A stretch of DNA of 33,558 nucleotides from VMFP01 sp964630025 (GCA_964630025.1 CAZVRG010000007.1:1-33558), one strand, 5' to 3'; shown: positions 21,184 to 29,181, counted from the stretch's first letter. Numbers and translations: made by a program. The notes: a model not told the origin generated them from the sequence alone.

Positions 21184-21213
21184 CCCCGACGTCCACACAC
21201 GTCGGGGATTTTT
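21184..21213 (+). terminator. Terminator of the cupin gene
   Basis: A 9-bp stem CCCCGACGT/ACGTCGGGG (21184-21192/21199-21207) with loop CCACAC is followed by ATTTTT. The T-run touches the stop codon of the converging methyltransferase gene. Confidence 0.88.
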
Positions 21214-21715
21214 ATGCAGGTTTTTTTAGGAGGTGCGCGCCGTCCAGACTGCGTTCCGCTACCCACCCAGGAAGCTTGTAGCCATTAGAAACCACCCGCG
21301 CGCCGGGCTTCAACTCACGCTGCAGTTTATCCGTCAGTTGATCGAGCATGTGGCGTGTTCCATAGAAGGCCACGACATCCATGTCCGACAGATCCGCGGG
21401 CCAAAAGCTTTTCCAGTGGATACACGCCTTCCCAGATAATCCGGCGGCGCGCAAGCGACGCCGTGATGTCCACACGAGCATGGGATTGATTTCATACCCA
21501 TGCGCCTCCGCACCCGCGCGCGCAAACGCTTCCACAATGCGGCCGTCACCCGAACCGAGATCGACTGCCTTTTCCCCCGGACGCACGCCGGAGAGTTCCA
21601 GAAGCGCTCGCACTTTCGATTGCTTGCTCGGTACATACGGCGCACCAAAGAGAAATTGCCCCAACAAGAGAATTGAAACGGCGGAAAATACTGCGACGAG
21701 GATCAGGGGAAACAT
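21212..21715 (-). CDS. FAM173-like membrane-anchored SAM-dependent methyltransferase
   Basis: The 167-residue protein has an N-terminal membrane helix (2-24), then PYVPSKQSKVRALLELSGVRPGEKAVDLGSGDGRIVEAF (27-64) with the SAM motif DLGSGDGR, GYEINPMLVWTSRRR (73-87), and GARVVSNGYKLPGW (138-151). This arrangement matches the FAM173 (ATP-synthase c-subunit lysine N-methyltransferase) family, with its anchor, PYVPT-like motif and GYE(L/I)NPxLV. The bacterial substrate is unknown; a membrane protein lysine is an inference. The ATG at 21715 is 7 nt after the upstream stop, so it is in an operon with the sugar-nucleotide gene. Confidence 0.82.
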   Translation of the reverse strand: MFPLILVAVFSAVSILLLGQFLFGAPYVPSKQSKVRALLELSGVRPGEKAVDLGSGDGRIVEAFARAGAEAHGYEINPMLVWTSRRRLRAAGLSGKACIHWKSFWPADLSDMDVVAFYGTRHMLDQLTDKLQRELKPGARVVSNGYKLPGWVAERSLDGAHLLKKPA

Positions 21716-21722
21716 GACCCTC

Positions 21723-22709
21723 TCATGTTTTCTTACTCTTTGGCTGCTCGTTGCGTATGCGTTCCCGAAACCACGCAATCGTTTTCTTGAGCCCCTGCTC
21801 TAACGGAACAGCGGGTTTCCATTGAAGTTTCTCCTTTGCCAAGCGAATGTCCGGACACCGCTGCCGCGGGTCATCCGGCGGGAGCGGCTTTTTTGTCAGA
21901 CGAGAACGCGAACGGGTGAGACGCAGGACGTGTTCCGCCAGCTTTCGAACAGGAATCTCTTCGGGATTCCCCAGGTTCACCGGTCCGATGAAATCCGGAT
22001 GTTCCATGAGACGCAGAAATCCTTGAATCATATCGTCGACATAGCAGAAACTGCGTGTCTGTTCCCCTTCCCCATAGATCGTGATGGGTTCACCGCGCAG
22101 CGCTTGCACGATGAAATTCGATACCACGCGTCCGTCATGCAAATCCATGCGCGGCCCATACGTGTTGAAAATGCGCGCAATGCGAATATCCACGCCATTT
22201 TGCCGGTGATAATCCATGAACAATGTTTCCGCCACGCGCTTTCCTTCGTCGTAGCAGGCGCGCGGCGACAGGACACTGACATTCCCACGGTACGTTTCCG
22301 GCTGCGGATGCACGTCCGGGTCGCCGTAGACTTCAGAGGTGGATGCTTGGAGAATGCGCGCGCCGACCCGCTTCGCCAGTCCGAGCATGTTCACCACGCC
22401 GACCGTCGAGGTTTTAATCGTCTTGATCGGATTTTCCTGGTAGTGCACCGGGCTTGCCGGGCACGCGAGATTGTAGATTTCATCACACTCCACGTACAGC
22501 GGATCGACGATGTCATGGCGAATGAGTTCGAAGTGATCGTTCGCGAGCAAATGCCGGACGTTTCCCTTATTTCCCGTGTAGAAGTTGTCAACACACATCA
22601 CGTCGTGCCCCCGCGCAAGTACTGCTTCACAGAGATGAGAGCCAAGGAAGCCCGCTCCTCCAGTGACAAGGATCGTTTTGCGCTCTTGTCGCGCGCGGTT
22701 CGTCCTCAT
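21723..22709 (-). CDS. UDP-glucuronate decarboxylase-like NAD-dependent sugar-nucleotide epimerase/dehydratase
   Basis: This extended short-chain dehydrogenase of 328 residues most resembles UDP-glucuronate decarboxylase (UDP-xylose synthase). It has TGGAGFLGSHLC (16-27) for NAD, DNFYTGNKGNVRHL, ACPASPVHYQENPIKTIKTSTVG (82-104), STSEVYGDP (123-131), the catalytic YDEGKR (153-158) and RIFNTYGPRM. It would supply a nucleotide sugar for envelope glycans. The ATG at 22709 overlaps the upstream stop as ATGA; an ATG two codons earlier (22715) is equally possible. dTDP-glucose dehydratase is a less likely alternative. Confidence 0.9.
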   Translation of the reverse strand: MRTNRARQERKTILVTGGAGFLGSHLCEAVLARGHDVMCVDNFYTGNKGNVRHLLANDHFELIRHDIVDPLYVECDEIYNLACPASPVHYQENPIKTIKTSTVGVVNMLGLAKRVGARILQASTSEVYGDPDVHPQPETYRGNVSVLSPRACYDEGKRVAETLFMDYHRQNGVDIRIARIFNTYGPRMDLHDGRVVSNFIVQALRGEPITIYGEGEQTRSFCYVDDMIQGFLRLMEHPDFIGPVNLGNPEEIPVRKLAEHVLRLTRSRSRLTKKPLPPDDPRQRCPDIRLAKEKLQWKPAVPLEQGLKKTIAWFRERIRNEQPKSKKT

Positions 22710-23086
22710 GTCCATCCGCGCTCCGCTTCGAGCTCTGCAATGCGTTCTTCTTGGAAGCCGAGTGCGTGCGCAAGCTCATGCCATACGGTATGCGCAACTT
22801 CCTCTGTGAGTGCGTCCGCATCATCACCACACGCGCGTTCGAGGGGTCCTTGAAAGAGAGAAATCTTGTCCGGCAGGCGATAGGAAAGGTACGCCCGTTC
22901 CGTGCGCGGCACCCCTTCATAGAGCCCGAAGAGTTCTTCATCATCCGCAAGTCCGGCGGCGTCTTTTTGCGCACGTGTCGGCTCCGCTTCAATCACAAGA
23001 GCAATGTCTTGCAGATAGGCGCGAAACGGCTGCGGAATACGCGTTACCGCTTCCATCATCAGACGCTCGAATGCATCACGCTGCAT
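22706..23086 (-). CDS. Zincin-like metallopeptidase family protein (DUF1025 type)
   Basis: A 126-residue minimal zincin: HELAHALGFQEERI (103-116) gives the HExxHxxG motif with a downstream Glu. The N-terminal part FERLMMEAVTRIPQPFRAYLQDIALVIE and LFGLYEGVP...LPDKISLFQGPLE are family features. The biological substrate of this family is not established. It starts at the ATG at 23086, 16 nt after the PP2C stop, and overlaps the next gene by four bases. Confidence 0.88.
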   Translation of the reverse strand: MQRDAFERLMMEAVTRIPQPFRAYLQDIALVIEAEPTRAQKDAAGLADDEELFGLYEGVPRTERAYLSYRLPDKISLFQGPLERACGDDADALTEEVAHTVWHELAHALGFQEERIAELEAERGWT

Positions 23087-23102
23087 TGGTACGGAACGAA
23101 GA

Positions 23103-23954
23103 TTATTTCGCCAGACGCACCACAACAGCGGTCATGTCATCCGGTTTTGCTCGCACATGCTCATGATCGCGGCTGCGATTGCGTGCGGTAAGCACAAGCT
23201 GTTTTGACGCATCGCCGATCGAGCGAGAGCGCCGCAGCATTGCGCTCATCTCGCGATCCGTCAGGTTGTCATGCACGCCATCGGAGGTCAGTACCAACAG
23301 ATCGTCATCGCTCAACAGATGCGCGGCAATATGGACGTGCTGCAGCGACGTGCCCACCGCCTGTGTGAGCACATGACGTTCCAGAAAGAGGTCGCGCTCA
23401 CGGAGCGAAAGATGTTTGGAGTCTGTCACCATCCCCAATGCAGCCTGATATTTTTTCGCTTGCTTGGGAGAAAACGCGCGGAGGCGCAGGACCCCATCAT
23501 CGAGGGTAAGGGTGCGCAATACCCGCGACCCTGCCGGAAGTACGAACGCGCGACTATCCCCTACCCACCCCACAAGCGCGGACCAGGTGTCCGCACCGGC
23601 GGGACGCACGATGGCGAGCAGCGCGGTGGTGCCCATGTTGCCTGCACCGCCGCGGTTCTGCGCTTCGGCACGAATCGCGGCATCCGCAGAAAAAAACGCA
23701 TCGCGAATGGTATCGGCCACTGCCTCATCGGAGGCATCGGGCGCAAGCGGGGCAAGTGTTTCCTGCACTTCTTCGGCTGCAATGTGTGCGGCAATATCGG
23801 CCTCTCTGTGGCCACCCATGCCGTCGAACACGCCGAAAAATCCGCGATCCGGCATGACCAGAAACGCATCTTCATTCCGCGCGCGATGCGCATCGTTCGG
23901 TACTGATGACCAGCCAACCACGAGCCCCTTCCGAATCGTGCGTGCGGGTGTCAC
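23103..23954 (-). CDS. PP2C-family protein phosphatase
   Basis: This is a Mn/Mg-dependent Ser/Thr phosphatase of 283 residues. It shows NEDAF (27-31), GVFDGMGGHREAD (41-53), GTTALLAIV (about 108-116), VGWVGDSRAFVL (about 127-138), LVLTSDGVHDNLTD (about 220-233) and KPDDMTAVVV near the C-terminus, supplying the metal-binding aspartates. No partner kinase is in the window. The start is a GTG at 23954, 10 nt after the ndk stop, so it is likely co-transcribed with ndk. Confidence 0.92.
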   Translation of the reverse strand: MTPARTIRKGLVVGWSSVPNDAHRARNEDAFLVMPDRGFFGVFDGMGGHREADIAAHIAAEEVQETLAPLAPDASDEAVADTIRDAFFSADAAIRAEAQNRGGAGNMGTTALLAIVRPAGADTWSALVGWVGDSRAFVLPAGSRVLRTLTLDDGVLRLRAFSPKQAKKYQAALGMVTDSKHLSLRERDLFLERHVLTQAVGTSLQHVHIAAHLLSDDDLLVLTSDGVHDNLTDREMSAMLRRSRSIGDASKQLVLTARNRSRDHEHVRAKPDDMTAVVVRLAK

Positions 23955-23964
23955 GGCAATATGC

Positions 23965-24684
23965 TTATGCGGCTGCGCGTCTGCGCCCGCGCGACGACCG
24001 GTCCACCTTCGCTAAAGCTATGGTGGATCTCCGCCCTGCCTTCGCTGAAGCGGCGGGTCTTCGATCCCAGCGCTCGTCATGCAACACAACATCCATGACT
24101 GTTCGATAGTCATACAGTTCGTTCGCAGAAAACCAAATGGGAATTTCGCGTTCCGCTTCTTCCGGATCTCCGGACGCATGCACCAAATTGCGGACGGAGC
24201 GTCCTTCCAGATCGGCAAGCTGAATCGTATCAATTGTTAAATCGCCGCGAATCGTGCCGATGTCTGCCACCAGTGGATCGGTGGACCCAACAAGCTGTCG
24301 GACGTTCCGAATGGCGTTCGTTCCTTGCAACACCAATGCGACCACCGGACCGGTGGTAAGATGGCGACTCAAATAGGAGCGGACACGCCGACCGATTTCA
24401 AGCGGCGTTCCGTCGGGCACGATGCCGAGTTGTTCCATGCCTGTAATCGTCTTCTCGCCAATAGACGTCAGGTATTCCGCGTCGTGACGGTAGTGTTTAT
24501 CAATGATTTTTTCGTTCGCCCAGATGAGCTTCAGGCCGACGATTTTCAGACCAGCCTGTTCACACCGATGAAGAATGTCTCCGACAAGATGACGCTGCAC
24601 GCCATCGGGTTTGACGAGAACGAGCGTTCGTTGTGTTTTCAACTGCCGCGCGCGGGATCTGGGGCTTGGGACACGAGGAGACAT
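23965..24684 (-). CDS. ndk: Nucleoside diphosphate kinase with insertion and repeat-derived tail
   Basis: The enzyme transfers the gamma phosphate between NTPs and NDPs through a phospho-His. TLVLVKPDGVQRHLVGDIL (20-38) and the active-site NLVHASGDPEEAEREI (166-181, His169) are clear. It is 239 residues versus ~140-150 usually. About 40 residues are inserted between the central strand and the catalytic loop, and the last ~30 residues (PAASAKAGRRSTIALAKVDRS...) are encoded by an interspersed hairpin repeat. The start ATG at 24684 fits a promoter whose -10 box lies 12 nt upstream. pyrF-pyrE and ndk together cover the late steps to UTP, but they are not in one operon. Confidence 0.92.
   Translation of the reverse strand: MSPRVPSPRSRARQLKTQRTLVLVKPDGVQRHLVGDILHRCEQAGLKIVGLKLIWANEKIIDKHYRHDAEYLTSIGEKTITGMEQLGIVPDGTPLEIGRRVRSYLSRHLTTGPVVALVLQGTNAIRNVRQLVGSTDPLVADIGTIRGDLTIDTIQLADLEGRSVRNLVHASGDPEEAEREIPIWFSANELYDYRTVMDVVLHDERWDRRPAASAKAGRRSTIALAKVDRSSRGRRRAAA
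24001..24060. repeat. Interspersed hairpin repeat inside the 3' end of ndk
   Basis: CCACC (24003-24007) pairs with GGTGG (24022-24026) around TTCGCTAAAGCTA. A second unit, CCGCC...TTCGCTGAAG...GGCGG (about 24031-24056), has the same design. Both use a TTCGCTnAAG core. The repeat is translated as the low-complexity tail of the kinase. Confidence 0.6.
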
Positions 24685-24696
24685 AGAGTTTTCACT

Positions 24697-24725
24697 ATGC
24701 TAACGATCATACCCACGCTCGGCAA
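24697..24725 (-). promoter_or_regulatory. Promoter of ndk
   Basis: On the minus strand TTGCCG (24720-24725), a 17-base spacer and TAGCAT (24697-24702) lie 12 nt upstream of the ATG. It sits almost entirely within the last codons of the upstream metallo-beta-lactamase gene. Confidence 0.6.
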
Positions 24726-25596
24726 GATCAGCCAATGCACAGCCGCGCTCACAGGAAAGGAGAAGCCGGCCACGCATTGCTCGAAGGGAAATGGTCCCAT
24801 GAAGGTCAGTACGGAGAAGCAGCGTGCCTTTCAGGCGGGAAAGGATCGCCGGCGCGGGATGGCCGTAGGAATTTCCCTTCCCCGCACTGATCAATGCGAG
24901 ACGCGGCGTTGTTGCGTGCAGAAATCGTTCCGACGTGGAGGTTTTGCTTCCGTGATGGGCGACCTTCAGCACATCAACATCTACTAACCGCGGAATGCGC
25001 GCCGCGAGATATTGCTCCGTGATGCGTTCGATGTCGCCGGTAAGCAGCGCCGAAAACGGTTGATTCCCCCGAACATCTACGCGGAGGACAATCGAACCGT
25101 GATTCGCGTTTGTGTGCGCCAGCTCCAACAGATGTTGATCCGGCGCAAGCACGGTGAGTGCGAGATCTCCGACGGTCATGCGCTGCCCGGGACGCGCGAA
25201 GCGCACGGGAATATGCCGATGGTTCAATTCTGCAACAAACGCGCGAAACAGATCTGTCTCGCTGGGAATTTCCGGCAGTATCACAAGCCCCACGCGCTCG
25301 CGTTCCAACAATGGAAGAAACCCGGCGAAATGATCGCGCTGCGGATGCGTCATGATGAGCACATCCAGCACGCGATCTGATACCGGCCGCACGTCAGAGA
25401 ACCGCTGCAACAGAGTCGCGTCCGGTCCACCGTCCACTAGAATGTCTGCATTGCCGGAACGGAGAAGAATCGAATCCCCCTGACCAATGTCGAGAACATG
25501 CATGCCAACCCCCCTCTGTTTTCGCTTTTCGAGAAGAAGACTACTGCCTACGACAGTTGTAAGAAGCGCAAGAAGAATAAAAATTCGGAAGCGCAT
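24700..25596 (-). CDS. ComEC-associated metallo-beta-lactamase-fold protein
   Basis: The 298-residue protein has an N-terminal membrane helix or signal (3-21). Its metallo-beta-lactamase domain resembles the C-terminal domain of ComEC/Rec2: HVLDIGQGDSILL (33-45), ILVDGGPD (52-59), MTHPQRDHFAGFLPLL (82-97), SALLTGDI, VLKVAHHGSKTST and SYGHPAPAIL. The first zinc motif is HPQRDH rather than HxHxDH, so the second His is Gln. It would degrade or process the non-transported DNA strand during uptake; this is inferred from ComEC work. The channel part is a separate gene 650 bp upstream, with an unrelated gene in between. Confidence 0.85.
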   Translation of the reverse strand: MRFRIFILLALLTTVVGSSLLLEKRKQRGVGMHVLDIGQGDSILLRSGNADILVDGGPDATLLQRFSDVRPVSDRVLDVLIMTHPQRDHFAGFLPLLERERVGLVILPEIPSETDLFRAFVAELNHRHIPVRFARPGQRMTVGDLALTVLAPDQHLLELAHTNANHGSIVLRVDVRGNQPFSALLTGDIERITEQYLAARIPRLVDVDVLKVAHHGSKTSTSERFLHATTPRLALISAGKGNSYGHPAPAILSRLKGTLLLRTDLHGTISLRAMRGRLLLSCERGCALADLAERGYDR

Positions 25597-25622
25597 TAGC
25601 TCACGGTAGCACGCAAAATTCC

Positions 25623-25651
25623 TTCCGCCAGCTAAGGAACTCTGCTATGAT
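25623..25651 (+). promoter_or_regulatory. Promoter of the 25658 gene
   Basis: TATGAT (25646-25651) lies 6 nt before the ATG, with TTCCGC (25623-25628) 17 bases upstream. The transcript should start at or next to the ATG. Confidence 0.5.
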
Positions 25652-25657
25652 TCACTC

Positions 25658-26215
25658 ATGAATAAGAAACTTCTATTGGGGATAGGAGCGACTTTAATTA
25701 TTGTCATTCTCTCCACCTTACTAGCGAAATACATTCGCTACGGTACTGACAATGAAAAAAACGAGACACAGTCCCATAGTGTGGATCTAAATACCAATAA
25801 TTGGGTGACAAAGGATCTAGTGTACCTTACTATCAAATATCCACCACAAGAGAACTGTGGGCACGATTCAGAAGTCTTCTTCGTATGCGTTGCGGATAAA
25901 GAAAATCCCGAACTGCACCTCGGCTTATACGAGTATATTTCCTCTGAAGATAACCCATACTATACCTGCGGAAAAAACTTTGAAGATTGTGTGGCTCGGA
26001 AGAAGCAACACAGGGAAGTACTTGCAGAAAAAAGATTTTTGATAAGAGACAGACAGGGAGTGCAATTAGAGTTTGAAGGCGATACGGGAAAATACAGAAT
26101 TCTATTAGTTGATCTCGGAAGAAATAAGGGAGTTCTTCAGCTTTTTCAGAATAATCTTACGGCCATTGTTAGCGAAGTTTACGAAGAAATTATAAAATCC
26201 ATTGAATTTAAATAA
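25658..26215 (+). CDS. AT-rich membrane-anchored hypothetical protein
   Basis: The 185-residue protein has a basic start, one membrane helix (about 5-27, LLLGIGATLIIVILSTLLAKYI) and an extracellular domain with four cysteines (NCGHDSEVFFVCV, YTCGKNFEDCVARK) and a C-terminal part (YRILLVDLGRNKGVLQLFQNN...IIKSIEF) resembling domains annotated as PsbP-like or DUF in other bacteria. That resemblance is weak. It is much richer in A+T than its neighbours and lies on the opposite strand between the two ComEC parts, so it looks like an insertion. Confidence 0.72.
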   Translation: MNKKLLLGIGATLIIVILSTLLAKYIRYGTDNEKNETQSHSVDLNTNNWVTKDLVYLTIKYPPQENCGHDSEVFFVCVADKENPELHLGLYEYISSEDNPYYTCGKNFEDCVARKKQHREVLAEKRFLIRDRQGVQLEFEGDTGKYRILLVDLGRNKGVLQLFQNNLTAIVSEVYEEIIKSIEFK

Positions 26216-26242
26216 CTTCCAATACCTTTCCAGACGACTTAG

Positions 26243-27736
26243 TTAAATCGTCACCCGAATGCCGTGACGTACATGTAGTACATGTACGGCGGTAATAAGC
26301 ATGACTATAGATCCAAGAAATGCCAAAAGAGATATGGGCGGCACAAGAAGCACGTGCCCAGGAACGGCAGTCGTCCATTCTGTGATCCGCAAGAACAGAT
26401 TGCCGACGACGGCAGCGAATGGAACGATGAGTGCCGTCGCCGATGGCAAGAGAAAACTTGCTGCGAGAACAGCTGCGCCGGATGCGAGGAGAAACGGAAA
26501 GAGCACGCCTGCAAAGAGATTCGCGACGGGCCCAAACAATGGAATGCGACCGAACGTATAGATCACGACGGGCAACGTGGCAAGTTCTGCTGCGACCGTG
26601 AGGAGCAGTAAGGAACGCAGCCGAAACGGATCCGGGAGATCGCGAAATGCATGCTGCAACAACGGAAAGAGCGTGAGGAGCCCCCACACGGCGAGTGCGG
26701 AGAGTTGAAAACCGATATCACCAATAAGGATACGTGGATCTACAGCTGTCATAATGACTGCGGTTATCAGCAATGCGCGGATGCCCACCGCATTCCGGCC
26801 AACCAGCAGTGCGAGAAATATCAATGCAGCCATAATCCCGGACCGCACACCACTCTCCGGAAAGCCGACAAGTGCGAGGAACACAACAGTAAACACGAGC
26901 GTGGTGATCATCGCGGCGTTCCGTGAAAGTCCAATGGTGATAAGCGCAAAAAACACCACGGCGGCAATTGCTGCGATGTGCGACCCGGAAATGGCCACAA
27001 GGTGGAGAACGCCAGCATCGGCCGCGGCATCACGTAGTGATGTCGGCAGGTCACGATCAAACGAAAGAAGAAGCGCGCTATACAGTCCGGCGACTGGTTC
27101 TGGTAACTCGCGCAACAGGCGCTCACGCAGTGCGAAGCGAAGACGTGTGAGTGCCGATGGCGCCGCAACACTCTCAACCTCTATTTCTGGAAATCGCATA
27201 GTTGCAAACACCTGTCGTCGCTGAAACACGCGGCTTAAGTCCGTACGTGTGGGCTGACCGATATCTTCCGGCGCTTGGATGTTTCCGCGCAGCTGCACGT
27301 GCGTTCCTTCAGTAAGATCGGGGACTTTCGGCACGGTCGTGCGCAGAAATCCCGGAAGTGCTCCCCCGCCTTCCGTCACAAGATTGCCTACGGCGAGACG
27401 GAGAAATGCGTCGCGGATCTCTGCATCACGGACAACACCGTGCACAGTTGCGGTCTCCCCGTACATGGTTTCCCATTGCACACGGCGCGAGCCATCTTCC
27501 AGCAACGCATCATTCGCTCGCCAGACCCCGAATATCCCGGCAAGAACTGCGAGAGCGGTGAGCCGAAGAAATCGTGCGCGTTCTGCTTGAATCTTCTGAC
27601 TCCACGACACTGCGAAAGCAGCCGCTGACCCGATCCATCCGATCGTCAGCGCCACATCCGGCGCTATCCATACACTGCCAACCAGTACGCCAAGAAGCCA
27701 CCCCACTCCCATCCACGGCACCACCCACGGACGCAT
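26243..27736 (-). CDS. comEC: ComEC/Rec2 family DNA-uptake channel, without its metallo-beta-lactamase domain
   Basis: The 497-residue polytopic membrane protein has an N-terminal membrane segment and DUF4131-type OB-fold region (about 20-190, with ETATVHGVVRDAEIRD). The competence domain follows: YSALLLSFDRDLP, LHLVAISGSHIAAIAAVVF, FPESGVRSGIMAALIFLA and GDIGFQLSALAVWGLL. ComEC forms the inner-membrane channel for single-stranded DNA during natural transformation. The nuclease-like beta-lactamase domain, normally its C-terminus, is a separate protein at 24700. The ATG at 27736 gives the most usual N-terminus; an ATG at 27751 is possible. Confidence 0.9.
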   Translation of the reverse strand: MRPWVVPWMGVGWLLGVLVGSVWIAPDVALTIGWIGSAAAFAVSWSQKIQAERARFLRLTALAVLAGIFGVWRANDALLEDGSRRVQWETMYGETATVHGVVRDAEIRDAFLRLAVGNLVTEGGGALPGFLRTTVPKVPDLTEGTHVQLRGNIQAPEDIGQPTRTDLSRVFQRRQVFATMRFPEIEVESVAAPSALTRLRFALRERLLRELPEPVAGLYSALLLSFDRDLPTSLRDAAADAGVLHLVAISGSHIAAIAAVVFFALITIGLSRNAAMITTLVFTVVFLALVGFPESGVRSGIMAALIFLALLVGRNAVGIRALLITAVIMTAVDPRILIGDIGFQLSALAVWGLLTLFPLLQHAFRDLPDPFRLRSLLLLTVAAELATLPVVIYTFGRIPLFGPVANLFAGVLFPFLLASGAAVLAASFLLPSATALIVPFAAVVGNLFLRITEWTTAVPGHVLLVPPISLLAFLGSIVMLITAVHVLHVRHGIRVTI

Positions 27737-27857
27737 GTGACTAGCGTACATCGTGAAGTATGCGAGCGTGCAAGTAAACACTAATGGCAGCCGTGTTTTA
27801 TACAAACTCAAAATCAAACTTCGGAAGTTTGAAATCCACACGAACGGGGTACAAACA

Positions 27858-27891
27858 GTACAACCGCTATCATGTATGATAGCGGTTGTAC
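27858..27891 (-). terminator. Terminator downstream of ftsZ
   Basis: A perfect inverted repeat, GTACAACCGCTATCAT/ATGATAGCGGTTGTAC, is separated by two bases. It lies 25 nt after the ftsZ stop, and a short TGTTTGT follows on the minus strand. It also stands just upstream of the comEC coding region, separating the two units. Confidence 0.7.
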
Positions 27892-27916
27892 GCCTCTGTG
27901 AAAGATCTTTGGAACT

Positions 27917-29089
27917 TTACGTTTTCATTTTCTTGCGGATAAAGGCGGGAATATCAAAGTCTTCCTGTGGTGCCGTCCCACCGTCCGGTCTCGGACCCGA
28001 CGGAGCGGGCGAAACGGGACGCGACGCAACGGGCGGCGCGGGAGCAACCGGTTGTGTACGCCCGTATGTCTGCGCGGGACGTGCGGGCTGTACGGATACA
28101 CGCGCGCGTTCGCGGGAAAGAGGTTCCAGCTTGCCGGAGTCAAATCCTGTTGCCACCACCGTGATGACGATCTCCTCCTTGTCATTCTGATCATCGACCA
28201 CAGCACCAAAGATCACCTTCGCGCTTGGGTCCGCATGCTCGGTGATAATCCGCGCGGCTTCTTCCACTTCATACATGCCGAGGTCCTTACCACCGCTAAC
28301 ATTAAAGAGAATCCCCTTCGCGCCATCAATCGATACATCAAGCAACGGACTATCAATAGCAGCGCGCGCTGCCTCCACGGCGCGGTTCTCGCCGGAAGAA
28401 CGACCGATTCCCATGAGCGCTGTTCCCGCATCCGTCATGACGGCACGAACATCCGCAAAGTCCAAGTTCACCATCCCGTGCTCGGTGATGAGATCGGAAA
28501 TGCCCTGCACGCCTTGGCGCAACACGTCGTCAACGACTCTGAATGCATCAAGGAGGCTTGTCTTCCGATCAATCATTTGCAGAAGACGATCATTTGGGAT
28601 GATGACTGCCGCATCCACCCGTTCGTGGAGTTCGGCGAGTCCTTCATCTGCAATGAGTCGGCGCTGCTGTCCTTCAAACGCAAATGGTTTGGTGACAACG
28701 CCAATGGTCAATGCACCGGATTCTTTGGCGATTTCCGCAACGACGGGAGCAGCGCCGGTACAGGTTCCCCCACCCATACCTCCCGTAACAAAGACCATGT
28801 CGCTTCCTTTCAGCGCTTCATAAATTTCTTCGCGGGCTTCTTCCGCAGCCTGCTGACCAACGGAGGGATCCATTCCCGCACCGAGGCCGCGGGTGAGGTT
28901 TTGCCCGATATGAATCTTGTGCGGAGCGGCAGAGTGGTGGAGCGCCTGCGCGTCGGTGTTCACGGCAATGAATTCTACGCCGCGGATCCGCGCCTCCATC
29001 ATCCGATGGAGTGCATTCCCCCCCGAACCGCCCACGCCAACCACGCGAATCTTCGCGAAGGTCTCAATCTTTGGTTTTACTTCCGGCAT
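27917..29089 (-). CDS. ftsZ: Cell division protein FtsZ
   Basis: FtsZ is the tubulin-like GTPase that forms the Z ring. The 390-residue protein has VVGVGGSGGNALHRM (17-31), FIAVNTDAQAL (40-50) and the nucleotide-binding T4 loop GGMGGGTCTGAAP (103-115). T7-loop residues NLDFADVRAVM and a disordered linker follow, then the C-terminal tail DFDIPAFIRKKMK, which binds FtsA. The usual signature GGGTGTG reads GGGTCTG here, with Cys replacing Gly. ftsA lies immediately upstream, the classical order. Confidence 0.97.
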   Translation of the reverse strand: MPEVKPKIETFAKIRVVGVGGSGGNALHRMMEARIRGVEFIAVNTDAQALHHSAAPHKIHIGQNLTRGLGAGMDPSVGQQAAEEAREEIYEALKGSDMVFVTGGMGGGTCTGAAPVVAEIAKESGALTIGVVTKPFAFEGQQRRLIADEGLAELHERVDAAVIIPNDRLLQMIDRKTSLLDAFRVVDDVLRQGVQGISDLITEHGMVNLDFADVRAVMTDAGTALMGIGRSSGENRAVEAARAAIDSPLLDVSIDGAKGILFNVSGGKDLGMYEVEEAARIITEHADPSAKVIFGAVVDDQNDKEEIVITVVATGFDSGKLEPLSRERARVSVQPARPAQTYGRTQPVAPAPPVASRPVSPAPSGPRPDGGTAPQEDFDIPAFIRKKMKT

Positions 29090-29133
29090 GGGGGTGAGTG
29101 ATGAGAGTAAATAATGAGTTGAAAACCACCCCC

Positions 29134-29162
29134 AGCGTAGGGCGCGCCAACCACCGCGTCAA
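29134..29162 (-). promoter_or_regulatory. Promoter of ftsZ in the ftsA-ftsZ spacer
   Basis: On the minus strand TTGACG (29157-29162), 17 bases, TACGCT (29134-29139). The leader is about 38 nt. This allows extra ftsZ expression independent of ftsA. Confidence 0.6.
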
Positions 29163-29181
29163 AGTTTTGTCAAGACATGCC

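Noticed and set aside
22706..24684. Plus-strand frames opposite ndk, the PP2C gene and the sugar-nucleotide gene
   Set aside because: They are antisense shadows of well-supported genes in GC-rich DNA.
26269..26287. Palindrome GTACATGTAGTACATGTAC near the comEC 3' end as a regulatory site
   Set aside because: It lies within the coding sequence of comEC (HVLHVRHG) without promoter context.
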